DNA from: an uncultured Clostridium sp.
GTDB lineage: Bacteria > Bacillota > Clostridia > Lachnospirales > Lachnospiraceae
Assembly (NCBI GenBank): GCA_938036545.1
Contig: CALHQJ010000002.1
Location: forward strand, 1-11,488
Reading direction: 5' to 3'
DNA length: 11,488 nucleotides
The position numbers and the translations under genes were made by a program. This document shows, in pieces, positions 1 through 7,181 of this stretch (position 1 is its first letter; each line of letters begins with the position of its first letter). The notes under the pieces are model-generated. The model had not been told where the DNA came from, searched no databases, and was given only the letters and a program-made list of their open reading frames with translations.

Positions 1-263
1 TTCTGGTATTTTTATTTATGATTTACCGGTTTATGATTATTGCCAACAATGCGCCGGATTTACTGGGAGCCATGATAGCGGTAGGAGTCATGGGGCACAT
101 TGCCATCCAGGTTATCTTAAACATTGCCGTTGTAACCAATACTATTCCCAATACGGGAATTACCCTTCCCTTTATCAGTTACGGCGGTACGTCTGTCCTG
201 TTTTTGCTGGCGGAGATGGGGCTGGTATTGAGCGTTTCCAATCAGATTAAGCTGGAACGGTAA
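1..263 (+). CDS. FtsW/SpoVE-type peptidoglycan glycosyltransferase (3' end only)
   Basis: This is the last 86 codons of a gene whose 5' part lies outside the window; the open frame enters at base 3 and ends with TAA at 261-263. FtsW/RodA/SpoVE (SEDS) proteins are polytopic membrane glycosyltransferases that polymerise lipid II into glycan strands. The segment contains the family's C-terminal signature, TGITLPFISYGGTS, followed by a final hydrophobic helix and a short basic cytoplasmic tail (NQIKLER). Location just upstream of murA, ftsQ and ftsZ points to the division (FtsW) or spore cortex (SpoVE) branch rather than RodA, but the fragment cannot separate FtsW from SpoVE. The catalytic aspartate region is upstream and not visible. 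murG, often adjacent in this cluster, is not found between this gene and murA. Confidence 0.88.
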   Translation, partial: LVFLFMIYRFMIIANNAPDLLGAMIAVGVMGHIAIQVILNIAVVTNTIPNTGITLPFISYGGTSVLFLLAEMGLVLSVSNQIKLER

Positions 264-317
264 AAGTGGCATGGATGAACAGTTATAAATTTTTCAGCGG
301 ACGAGGTACAGAATCCA

Positions 318-355
318 TTTTCCCTCATAGAATATGGTATGAGAGGGAAAAGGAG
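318..355 (+). promoter_or_regulatory. Leader hairpin abutting the murA ribosome binding site
   Basis: Bases 318-326 can pair with 343-351 (nine pairs). After a two-base bulge at 341-342, bases 327-329 pair with 338-340, leaving an eight-base loop. The right arm ends directly against the Shine-Dalgarno GGAG at 352-355, three bases before the murA ATG. No U-run follows, so it is not an intrinsic terminator. It could affect ribosome access to murA or mark an RNA processing point; this role is inferred from position only. Confidence 0.4.
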
Positions 356-357
356 CG

Positions 358-1617
358 ATGGCTGTGATTTTAGTCCGGAATACAGGCCCGCTAAGGGGCG
401 AGATAGAAATTCAAGGTTCCAAAAATGCGGTGCTGCCTATGATGGCTGCCGCGCTCCTTGGAGAAGGAAGCACCACCTTTACTAATGTCCCCAGGATACA
501 GGATGTGTTCTGTATGATGGGGATTTTGCAGTTTATAGGGTGCAGGTGTGATTTAGATGGAAATACCCTGACCATAGACGCGTCTGCGGTGGAACGAACC
601 CAGATTCCGGAAAAATATGTAACTGCCATGCGTTCCTCTGTGGTGATGCTGGGAGCGTTGCTTGCAAGAAAAGGAGAGGCTGCAACCTGGTATCCAGGAG
701 GCTGTTTAATCGGAAAACGGCCCATTGATTTGCATATCAGGGCTCTTGCCTGTTTGGGAGCGGAGATTATCGAAGAACATGGACGAATTCTGGCAAAAAG
801 CCAGGGGCTTATTGGCAGTGATATTGAGTTCCCTTATCCCAGCGTTGGAGCTACGGAAAATGCCCTTCTGGCTGCTGTAACAGCCAGTGGAACCACAAGA
901 ATCAGGGGAGCTGCAAGAGAGCCGGAGATTGAAGAGTTGTGTCATTTACTGAACCAGATGGGAGCTAAGATTCAGGGAATCGGAACCGGCTGCCTTACCA
1001 TTCAGGGGGTGAACCGGCTGTCCGGGGTTACGAGGCGGATAACAGGGGATCGGATTGTGGCCGGAACTTATTTGGCAGCCGTCATGGCCTGCAGAGGAAG
1101 GGCCGTGTTAAAGGGAGTGAAACCCTGCCATCTGGAAGCAGTTTTAAAAACCTTTTCCAGATGCGGCGCCCAGTTTGAAACAGGGGATCAGCGGATCGAG
1201 GTGGCGATGGAAGGATCGCCCAGGGGATTTGAAGTGATTACAGAGCCGTATCCAGGATTTCCGACGGATCTTCAGTCGCCTGCCATGGCGGTGATGGCTG
1301 TGGCGTCGGGAACCTCCAGGATTGTAGAAAATGTATTTGAAAGCCGTTTCAGGCTGGCAGAGGAACTGAAAAAGCTGGGAGCCAGAATCGTGATAGACGG
1401 AAATGAAGCCAGGATTTTAGGAGCAGAAGGGAAGTTTAAGCTAAAAGGAGGAATCCTGGAAGCTACCGATTTAAGAGGGGGAGCGGCAGCCATCATAGGT
1501 GGCCTTGCCGCAGAAGGAACGACAGGAATAACAAAGAGCCGGTATATAAAAAGAGGGTATGAAGACATCTGCAGGGATTTAAGGCGTCTTGGGGCGGATG
1601 TCTGGGAAGAAGCTTAG
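358..1617 (+). CDS. murA: UDP-N-acetylglucosamine 1-carboxyvinyltransferase MurA
   Basis: MurA carries out the first committed step of peptidoglycan synthesis in the cytoplasm, moving enolpyruvate from PEP to the 3'-OH of UDP-GlcNAc. The 419-residue length is normal for the family. Visible family landmarks are the Lys22-Asn23 pair in GSKNAVLP, the catalytic cysteine at residue 116 in the loop YPGGCLIGKRP (the residue fosfomycin alkylates, Cys115 in E. coli), the active-site Asp304 in FPTDLQ, and the C-terminal RYIKRGYEDI segment carrying the conserved substrate-binding arginine. The ATG is supported by an AAAAGGAG ribosome binding site directly upstream. It lies 94 bases after the ftsW/spoVE stop and 41 bases before ftsQ, so it is probably co-transcribed with them. 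Many Firmicutes carry two MurA paralogues, and the sequence alone does not say whether this is the main one. A hairpin next to the RBS may influence translation. Confidence 0.96.
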   Translation: MAVILVRNTGPLRGEIEIQGSKNAVLPMMAAALLGEGSTTFTNVPRIQDVFCMMGILQFIGCRCDLDGNTLTIDASAVERTQIPEKYVTAMRSSVVMLGALLARKGEAATWYPGGCLIGKRPIDLHIRALACLGAEIIEEHGRILAKSQGLIGSDIEFPYPSVGATENALLAAVTASGTTRIRGAAREPEIEELCHLLNQMGAKIQGIGTGCLTIQGVNRLSGVTRRITGDRIVAGTYLAAVMACRGRAVLKGVKPCHLEAVLKTFSRCGAQFETGDQRIEVAMEGSPRGFEVITEPYPGFPTDLQSPAMAVMAVASGTSRIVENVFESRFRLAEELKKLGARIVIDGNEARILGAEGKFKLKGGILEATDLRGGAAAIIGGLAAEGTTGITKSRYIKRGYEDICRDLRRLGADVWEEA

Positions 1618-1658
1618 AAAAATAACCTGACAGGAAAGGAAAGCGAGAAACAGCGCAG

Positions 1659-2375
1659 ATGAAAAAAGGAACACGTTTAAAAAAATGGATTCTGGCAGCA
1701 GTCCTGGTGCTGCTGTCAGTCCTGCTGTTGTGGTCGGTACGGATTAAAGAGATTACGATCACGGGAAGTACCAGACATACCAATGAGCAGATGGTGAATT
1801 TGTTATTTCCGGATACCCTGGACAGAAATACCCTGTACTGCTTATATAAAGAAAAATTTCAGCCTCATAAAGAAATTACCTTTGTGGCAGACTATGATAT
1901 AATTTTCCGAAGTCCTTTTAAAGTAGAAGTGATGGTCTATGAAAAAAGCATTGTAGGCTATGTTTCGTATCTAAACAGCTACATGTATTTTGACAAGGAC
2001 GGCATTATTGTGGAGAGCACCAGCCACAAGCTGGAAGGAATCCCCCAGATCGACGGTCTGAAATTCGGCCAGATAGTGTTAGGAGAACCGCTTCCAATTG
2101 GAGATATGAATATCTTTACCGAGATTCTAAACCTGACCCAGGTGCTGTCTCTTTACAACATAGGAGTGGACAAGATTCATTACAGCCCTAAAGGAGAAGC
2201 AACGCTGATTTTAGGAGATGTAAAAGTATTTTTGGGAAGCAGCAATGACATGAACGGGAAAATTTCCGAGCTTCACGATATGCTGCCTCAGCTGGAGGGA
2301 CTGAAAGGAATCCTTTATCTGGATACCTATGATGAACTGAAACCGGATGCTATGTTTTCTTTTATACAGGAATAA
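1659..2375 (+). CDS. ftsQ: Cell division protein DivIB/FtsQ
   Basis: The 238-residue protein has the bitopic layout of DivIB/FtsQ: a short basic cytoplasmic tail (residues 1-9), one membrane helix (about 10-28), then an extracellular part starting with a POTRA-like segment (IKEITITGSTRHTNEQM, about 29-98) and a beta-rich domain to the end (about 99-235). FtsQ/DivIB links FtsL and FtsB/DivIC in the divisome and helps switch on septal wall synthesis. Sequence conservation in this family is low, so the call rests on topology, the POTRA-like start and position between murA and ftsZ. The start is the only candidate after an in-frame stop at 1623-1625, but its ribosome binding site is weak or distant (AGGAAAGGA ends 18 bases upstream), suggesting modest translation or coupling to murA. 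No ftsA follows, unlike in E. coli and B. subtilis. Confidence 0.85.
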   Translation: MKKGTRLKKWILAAVLVLLSVLLLWSVRIKEITITGSTRHTNEQMVNLLFPDTLDRNTLYCLYKEKFQPHKEITFVADYDIIFRSPFKVEVMVYEKSIVGYVSYLNSYMYFDKDGIIVESTSHKLEGIPQIDGLKFGQIVLGEPLPIGDMNIFTEILNLTQVLSLYNIGVDKIHYSPKGEATLILGDVKVFLGSSNDMNGKISELHDMLPQLEGLKGILYLDTYDELKPDAMFSFIQE

Positions 2376-2405
2376 AAAAGAACTGAGAATTTATTGAAAA
2401 AAAAC

Positions 2406-2434
2406 TTGATATTTTTCGGGAAATCAAATATAGT
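2406..2434 (+). promoter_or_regulatory. Predicted sigma-A promoter for ftsZ
   Basis: TTGATA (2406-2411) and TATAGT (2429-2434) are separated by exactly 17 bp, in an AT-rich stretch between the ftsQ stop and the ftsZ start. Each hexamer differs from consensus at one or two positions. Transcription from here would leave a leader of about 70 bases before the TTG start and would let ftsZ be expressed more strongly than the upstream wall genes. No terminator is seen between ftsQ and this site, so read-through from upstream is also likely. Confidence 0.65.
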
Positions 2435-2511
2435 ATAAGGTGAGTTGAAATTGATATGGACAGAATGAGATAGATACGAGGATAGAAGAAGATTTAAAGG
2501 AGGACATAATC

Positions 2512-3717
2512 TTGCTGGAGATTAAAATAAACGAGGCGGATAACGCTGCCAGAATTATCGTGATTGGAGTAGGCGGAGCAGGGAACAATGCTGTAAACCG
2601 CATGATTGATGAAAGTATTGCAGGCGTAGAGTTTATCGGTATTAATACAGATAAGCAGGCTCTTCAGTTCTGTAAAGCTCCTACTGTACTTCAGATTGGC
2701 GAGAAGCTGACTAAAGGACTGGGCGCAGGAGCCAGACCGGAGATCGGCGAGAAGGCGGCAGAAGAGAGTTCTGAGGAACTGTCTCAGGCAATGAAGGGCG
2801 CAGATATGGTATTTGTAACCTGCGGTATGGGAGGCGGTACCGGTACCGGTGCAGCTCCGATTGTAGCCAGAATTGCAAAAGATATGGGCATCCTGACTGT
2901 CGGCGTAGTGACAAAGCCATTCCGCTTTGAGGCTAAGACCCGTATGACTAATGCATTAGCGGGAATTGAGCGTTTAAAAGAAAATGTAGATACCCTGATT
3001 GTAATTCCAAATGACAAATTATTAGAGATTGTCGATCGCAGAACGACCATGCCTGACGCATTAAAGAAGGCAGATGAAGTATTGCAGCAGGCAGTTCAGG
3101 GCATTACTGACCTGATCAACGTTCCTGGCCTGATTAACCTGGACTTTGCAGATGTAGAGACCGTTATGGTGGACAAGGGTATTGCTCATATCGGTATTGG
3201 TAAGGCAAAGGGTGATGATAAGGCATTAGAGGCTGTAAAGCAGGCTGTATCCAGTCCGCTGCTTGAGACTACCATCGAGGGCGCGAGCCATGTTATTATC
3301 AATATTTCCGGTGACATCAGCCTCATTGAAGCCAATGAAGCTGCTACATATGTACAGGAACTGGCTGGAGACGATGCCAACATTATCTTTGGTGCTATGT
3401 ATGATGAGAATGCTCAGGATGAGGCCAACATTACCGTTATTGCTACCGGTTTGGACTCTCATGGGGCAAACACTCCGGTTGCAAAAGCCATGACCGGATT
3501 TAATCCTGGAAACTATAAACCAAAGGCTCCGGCTTCAAGCACTGCCCAGACTGCATCCCAGCCACAGAGAACGGCTCCGAGAACCAGTTCAGAAGCAGCG
3601 GCTACAGCAACAGCTCCTTCTTTTACTTCTCAGCCAGGGCAGACTCCTTACCGTCCGGTAAACCGCGGTGAGGTTCAGATTAACATTCCGGATTTCTTAA
3701 AAAATAACAGAAGATAG
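2512..3717 (+). CDS. ftsZ: Cell division protein FtsZ
   Basis: FtsZ is the tubulin-like GTPase that polymerises into the Z ring at midcell. The 401-residue protein shows the glycine-rich start of the GTPase fold (VIGVGGAGNNAVNRM), the tubulin signature loop GGGTGTG at residues 107-113, and the synergy (T7) loop NLDFAD at 209-214 with the aspartates that complete the neighbour's active site. A Q/A/S/T/P-rich linker runs from about 325 to 385, and the C-terminal peptide INIPDFLKNNRR binds partners such as FtsA, SepF or EzrA in other species. The start is TTG, set by AAAGGAGGA at 2496-2504 with a seven-base gap, and the resulting MLE start resembles B. subtilis FtsZ. A CTG follows immediately but is less well placed. 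Codon choice is more selective than in the flanking genes (more GGT/GGC and GCA, fewer GGA), as expected for an abundant protein. It has its own promoter and terminator. Confidence 0.98.
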   Translation: MLEIKINEADNAARIIVIGVGGAGNNAVNRMIDESIAGVEFIGINTDKQALQFCKAPTVLQIGEKLTKGLGAGARPEIGEKAAEESSEELSQAMKGADMVFVTCGMGGGTGTGAAPIVARIAKDMGILTVGVVTKPFRFEAKTRMTNALAGIERLKENVDTLIVIPNDKLLEIVDRRTTMPDALKKADEVLQQAVQGITDLINVPGLINLDFADVETVMVDKGIAHIGIGKAKGDDKALEAVKQAVSSPLLETTIEGASHVIINISGDISLIEANEAATYVQELAGDDANIIFGAMYDENAQDEANITVIATGLDSHGANTPVAKAMTGFNPGNYKPKAPASSTAQTASQPQRTAPRTSSEAAATATAPSFTSQPGQTPYRPVNRGEVQINIPDFLKNNRR

Positions 3718-3743
3718 GAGCATTCTCCTAGAACATTTAGGGA

Positions 3744-3781
3744 AAAAGGCGTTGATTCATTATTATGTTTCAACGCCTTTT
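3744..3781 (+). terminator. Intrinsic terminator after ftsZ
   Basis: A perfect 12-bp stem pairs 3744-3755 (AAAAGGCGTTGA) with 3770-3781 (TCAACGCCTTTT) around a 14-base loop, starting 27 bases after the ftsZ stop. The right arm ends in a T-run. This separates the division genes from the sporulation genes. Confidence 0.85.
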
Positions 3782-3912
3782 CACGTTATCTGTATGTTTA
3801 TCAATCTCTTTATCAATTCGTGAAAATTCTAATAGTTCTTTTGAATTAAATGTCGTTTCAGTGGGAAACACCACGTATTTTGGTGATGAAAAAGCCGAAA
3901 ATCCTCCATTAA

Positions 3913-3946
3913 TTTGACAAATTTTGCCGCAGAATCAAGGTATAAT
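3913..3946 (+). promoter_or_regulatory. Predicted Spo0A-activated spoIIG-type promoter
   Basis: A perfect -35 hexamer TTGACA (3914-3919) and a perfect -10 TATAAT (3941-3946) are separated by 21 bp, which is too long for normal sigma-A recognition. The B. subtilis spoIIG promoter has the same property (22 bp) and needs phosphorylated Spo0A to realign sigma-A. Overlapping the -35, bases 3913-3921 read TTTGTCAAA on the minus strand, eight of nine matches to the Spo0A box TTTGTCGAA. A weaker TGTCG core lies at 3851-3855. The hexamers are seen directly; Spo0A control is inferred from the spacing, the box and the gene downstream. Confidence 0.7.
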
Positions 3947-3969
3947 AATGGAGCGGAAAGGAGGCAGAC

Positions 3970-4827
3970 TTGACAGTAAGAATTTACATAGACCAATGGC
4001 TGCTGATGAATGGGGCCATGAATGTACTGCTCCTGCTTCTGCTTAAACGCTTAACCGGACTTCCGGCAAAGGGCTGCCGAATTATTTTGGGAGGCCTTGC
4101 AGGAGCGTTTGTATCTGGTGCAGGTCTTTTAACTGCCTTATTCGGAAGCAGGGCTGCTGCCGCTTTTTTGGGAAACACTATTGGCTGCATGTGGATATTC
4201 CTTCTTATCATTCGGGGAAGCTGCCTGTTTTTGGGAGGGGCTTTGATGATTTGGATGGTCTGGGGAAGGCTGGCAGTACCGATATTTTGGCGGACAATGA
4301 GAGGGCTGTTTTTGCTGGCCCTGCTTTTTGGCGGATTGCTTTCTGCCTGCCTGTCCGTGCTGCCGGACATTACCACGTCTGCAGTCAGCCTGTTATCAGC
4401 AGGATCCGGCTGTTATTTTCTTGCAAGGGCTGCAGTCCGGTATTTGATAGAAAATCGGGAGAAAAGGCAGAAGCTGTATCCGGCTGTTTTGTATTACAGG
4501 GGAAACGAACACAGGGTTATGGCCTTGTGGGATACGGGAAACCAGCTTTTTGATCCACTGTCCAAAAAGCCCGTCCACATTTTGGACAGCCAGGAGGCAA
4601 AGACTTTTATAGAAACCGTTTCTCAGGTTCGCTATATTCCATATCAGACCGTTGGACAGCCGGGGGGAACCATGGCCGCCATATTTTTAGACAGGATTCA
4701 AATTCAAATAGAGGGGAAAATGATGATACTGGAAAAGCCGCTGGCAGCTTTGTCGCCGAATCCCGTATCGCCAAAAGGAGAATATCAGCTTTTGCTTCAT
4801 GGAAGCACGTTGAACCGAACACAGTAA
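3970..4827 (+). CDS. spoIIGA: Sigma-E processing peptidase SpoIIGA
   Basis: SpoIIGA is the membrane aspartic protease that removes the pro-sequence of sigma-E in the mother cell after a signal from the forespore protein SpoIIR. The 285 residues divide into an N-terminal membrane part of about five hydrophobic helices (roughly residues 5-160) and a cytoplasmic protease domain. The catalytic motif is ALWDTGNQLFDPLSKKPV with Asp188, equivalent to Asp183 in B. subtilis. The start is TTG, five bases after AAAGGAGG (3957-3964), and gives the N-terminus MTVRIYIDQWLL, typical of the family. It lies 21 bases before sigE, the gene of its substrate, so both are presumably one operon behind the long-spacer promoter. 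The membrane half is poorly conserved in this family; identification rests on the protease motif, topology and linkage. Confidence 0.93.
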   Translation: MTVRIYIDQWLLMNGAMNVLLLLLLKRLTGLPAKGCRIILGGLAGAFVSGAGLLTALFGSRAAAAFLGNTIGCMWIFLLIIRGSCLFLGGALMIWMVWGRLAVPIFWRTMRGLFLLALLFGGLLSACLSVLPDITTSAVSLLSAGSGCYFLARAAVRYLIENREKRQKLYPAVLYYRGNEHRVMALWDTGNQLFDPLSKKPVHILDSQEAKTFIETVSQVRYIPYQTVGQPGGTMAAIFLDRIQIQIEGKMMILEKPLAALSPNPVSPKGEYQLLLHGSTLNRTQ

Positions 4828-4848
4828 ACCATTCTTAAGGAGGTTATT

Positions 4849-5589
4849 ATGATCATTAAAGTTTCAGTACCAAGCCGTTTTCAGTTTAAGACTGCATCTG
4901 GTTTCCGCACGCTTTTGATGCAGAAACAGGGAGAAATCCACTATATCGGAGGGGCAGATATTCTGCCGCCGCCTTTAGACGGAGATCAGGAGGCAGAGCT
5001 GATTGCCAGGCTTGGAGATGAACGGGATAAGGAGGCACGATCCGGCTTGATTGAACACAATCTGCGCCTGGTAGTATACATAGCAAAAAAATTTGATAAC
5101 ACGGGAGTAGGAGTGGAGGATTTGATTTCCATTGGAACCATTGGCCTGATAAAAGCCATTAACACCTTTAATCCGGAGAAGAATATTAAGCTGGCTACCT
5201 ACGCTTCCCGCTGCATTGAAAATGAAATTTTAATGCATCTTCGCAGAAGCAGCAAGACCAAAATGGAGGTTTCCATTGATGAACCGTTAAATGTTGACTG
5301 GGATGGAAACGAACTGTTGCTGTCTGATATTTTAGGAACGGATGAAGACGTGATTTACAAAGATATTGAGGACGAGATTGAGAAAAATCTGCTGAATGCA
5401 GCCATCAGGCGCCTGGAGCCAAGAGAGAGGAAGATTGTAGAACTCCGGTTCGGACTGAACAATGAAGATGGAGATGAAATGACTCAGAAAGAGGTGGCTG
5501 ATTGTCTGGGAATTTCCCAGTCCTACATTTCAAGACTGGAGAAAAAGATCATGAAGCGCCTGAAAAAAGAAATTGTAAGATTTGAATAA
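4849..5589 (+). CDS. sigE: RNA polymerase sporulation sigma factor SigE (pro-form)
   Basis: Sigma-E directs early mother-cell transcription during sporulation. The 246-residue protein shows sigma-70 region 2 (NLRLVVYIAKKF to YASRCIENEILMHLRR, about residues 70-130) and region 4 (LEPRERKIVELRFGL to ISQSYISRLEKKI, about 187-238), with the SigE hallmark DEPLNVDWDGNELLLSD in between. An N-terminal pro-segment of about 31 residues, rich in basic and hydrophobic residues, precedes YIGGADILPPPL. By comparison with B. subtilis, SpoIIGA cleavage probably falls near His31-Tyr32. The pro-segment sequence differs clearly from that of B. subtilis, although the region after the cut is well conserved. AAGGAGG (4837-4843) precedes the ATG by five bases. 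The gene ends only nine bases from the stop of the convergent response regulator gene. sigG does not follow; it is found inverted about 4.5 kb away. Confidence 0.97.
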   Translation: MIIKVSVPSRFQFKTASGFRTLLMQKQGEIHYIGGADILPPPLDGDQEAELIARLGDERDKEARSGLIEHNLRLVVYIAKKFDNTGVGVEDLISIGTIGLIKAINTFNPEKNIKLATYASRCIENEILMHLRRSSKTKMEVSIDEPLNVDWDGNELLLSDILGTDEDVIYKDIEDEIEKNLLNAAIRRLEPRERKIVELRFGLNNEDGDEMTQKEVADCLGISQSYISRLEKKIMKRLKKEIVRFE

Positions 5590-5590
5590 A

Positions 5591-5613
5591 GCTGCCGGTT
5601 ATTTCTCGGCAGC
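5591..5613 (-). terminator. Hairpin shared by the sigE and response regulator 3' ends
   Basis: GCTGCCG (5591-5597) pairs with CGGCAGC (5607-5613) around a nine-base loop. On the minus strand the stem is followed by TTTATT, a modest U-run, so it can act as an intrinsic terminator for the kinase-regulator operon. Its first arm is formed by the last codons of the regulator gene, and the stop codon sits in the loop. On the plus strand no T-run follows, so it would end sigE transcription poorly. Confidence 0.55.
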
Positions 5614-7173
5614 CCGATATTGAGACGGGGTCACTCCGTAGTATTTTTTAAACAGCCGGCTGAAATAGAGCTGGTCGTCAAATCCAACGGAAACCGCCAC
5701 TTCTTTTATGTAACTGTTTTTGTTGCCTAAAAGAACTACAGCTTTAGACATTCTCAGGTTATTGATGTAGGTGTTAATGTTTAAGCCGGTTTCTTCCTTA
5801 AACACCCGACAGAGATAGCTGGAACTTAAACCGACGTAGTCGGCGATAGAGGCCAGGCTGATTTTGCTGTCATAATGCTTTTCAATATAGGAGATAGCCT
5901 GGGAAACCTCTAAGCTGAAGCCGCTGTTTTTGACGTCCTCCTGGGTTTTGGGAGAAAAAATCAAAGGAAGGGCGGCGGCAATATCCCGAAGCAAATCTTC
6001 TATGCGCTGAGCCTTTCGCATGGAATCCGCCAGATCTGCCAATTGCTCGTGGATTGGAGACGTACCGCCTGGAATATGGTATTCCAGGTTGTCCAGCAGG
6101 CGGATACAGTACTGAATGGCATCTTCCGGAGAAATCTGGCGGTTCCGGCACTGGTTCAGAAACGTTGTAATTTCCTGAAAGGCAAAGTGAATTTGGTCTT
6201 CTCCGGTGTATTCCTGTATTTGGGAAGAAAGCTTTTTATAAGGAATGGCCGGAGGAACCGCTGCCTTTACAGACACAGCGTTGACAATTCCCAGAGGACC
6301 GTAAAAGTTCAGCTTTAAAATGGGCTGAAAATCGTGATAAGCCCTGCGGGCGTCTTCCAGGCTGGCCAGTCCGCTTTGGTATAAAATAGATGGCGCCAGG
6401 GACATATAATATCCAAATAGCTGGGAGATTCTGGCGCACAGTCCGGAAATCGTGTTTTGGTGAAGGTTCAGCTGGCTGTCTGGAACAAGCAGCAGGATAT
6501 TGGTGTCGTCTAAGAAGATGATGATGCGGCTCTGGATTTGTTCCAGGGCATTTTTTAACGTGCTGCGGATTAAATCCGAAGAAGGAAGCTCCGACCTCTG
6601 GATATACCAGTCAAAAGAGATCTGACAGATCGATAAGGTATCAGTACAGTCTGCCAGCTGAAAAGAAAGTCCTGTTGTCTGGAACAGTTCTTTAGAGGTA
6701 TAGCTGGGGTGAATGAAAAAGTCTCTCCATGCCCCGTGTTTTTGCTGTCTGGAAATGGAATCGGTTTTGAAAGAATCTGTTTTTACAGATTGCCTGCCGT
6801 CCAGCTTGCTTCGGATTTTTTTCAGCTGTTCCGTCAGATCTTCGGGACTGATGCTGACTTTTAGTATGTAATCAAAAGCGCCGAGAACCAGGGCGGTGCG
6901 GACAAAGTTAAAGTCCTCATAGTTGCTGATAACCAGAAACTCACAGTCCATCCCCTTTTCCTTAGCAGTACGGATTAGGCCAATGCCGTCTAAAACAGGC
7001 ATTTTTAAGTCGCAGATAATCAAATCCGGCTCAAACCGCTCTGCCGCCTCCAGCGCTTCTTTTCCATTAGAAGCAGTAGTGCAGATATGAAAGCCCAGCT
7101 CTTCCCAGTTTAACATGGACTGCAGGGCAATTTTTACAATAGGTTCATCGTCAACAATCAGTACCTGGTACAT
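5599..7173 (-). CDS. AraC-family response regulator (YesN-like)
   Basis: The 524-residue protein joins an N-terminal receiver domain to a C-terminal AraC/XylS DNA-binding domain, the YesN arrangement common in Firmicutes sugar-uptake control. In the receiver (about 1-120), the acidic pair Asp8-Asp9, phospho-acceptor Asp55 (IICDLKMP), switch Ser83 and Lys105 are all present, so it should be phosphorylated normally. Residues about 120-415 form a poorly conserved linker region without a recognisable motif. Two helix-turn-helix units follow (about 422-524), including ISLASIADYVGLSSSYLCRVFKEETG and VAVSVGFDDQLYFSRLFKKYYGVTPSQYR. The start is set by AGGAGG four bases upstream, and this site overlaps the stop codon of the kinase gene, indicating translational coupling. 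The target is probably the divergent PTS gene; that is inferred from position and from direct repeats in front of it. Confidence 0.93.
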   Translation of the reverse strand: MYQVLIVDDEPIVKIALQSMLNWEELGFHICTTASNGKEALEAAERFEPDLIICDLKMPVLDGIGLIRTAKEKGMDCEFLVISNYEDFNFVRTALVLGAFDYILKVSISPEDLTEQLKKIRSKLDGRQSVKTDSFKTDSISRQQKHGAWRDFFIHPSYTSKELFQTTGLSFQLADCTDTLSICQISFDWYIQRSELPSSDLIRSTLKNALEQIQSRIIIFLDDTNILLLVPDSQLNLHQNTISGLCARISQLFGYYMSLAPSILYQSGLASLEDARRAYHDFQPILKLNFYGPLGIVNAVSVKAAVPPAIPYKKLSSQIQEYTGEDQIHFAFQEITTFLNQCRNRQISPEDAIQYCIRLLDNLEYHIPGGTSPIHEQLADLADSMRKAQRIEDLLRDIAAALPLIFSPKTQEDVKNSGFSLEVSQAISYIEKHYDSKISLASIADYVGLSSSYLCRVFKEETGLNINTYINNLRMSKAVVLLGNKNSYIKEVAVSVGFDDQLYFSRLFKKYYGVTPSQYRAAEK

Positions 7174-7181
7174 AAAGCCTC

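Noticed and set aside
411..725. Minus-strand open frame of 104 codons inside murA
   Set aside because: It lies fully opposite a well-supported gene, has no plausible ribosome binding site, and its translation resembles no family.
2515..2517. CTG as alternative start of ftsZ
   Set aside because: The TTG one codon earlier has better spacing to AAAGGAGGA and gives the MLE start resembling B. subtilis FtsZ.
2827..2850. GGTACCGGTACCGGT tandem repeat in ftsZ
   Set aside because: It encodes the GGGTGTG nucleotide-binding loop; the repetition follows from the alternating Gly-Thr protein sequence.
3718..3969. Possible small gene or riboswitch between ftsZ and spoIIGA
   Set aside because: The stretch contains a terminator and a promoter, no open frame with a ribosome binding site, and no recognisable riboswitch core.
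3984..4376. Minus-strand open frame of 130 codons opposite spoIIGA
   Set aside because: It mirrors the hydrophobic coding region of spoIIGA, is rich in Pro, Arg and Lys as expected for an antisense shadow, and has no start signals.
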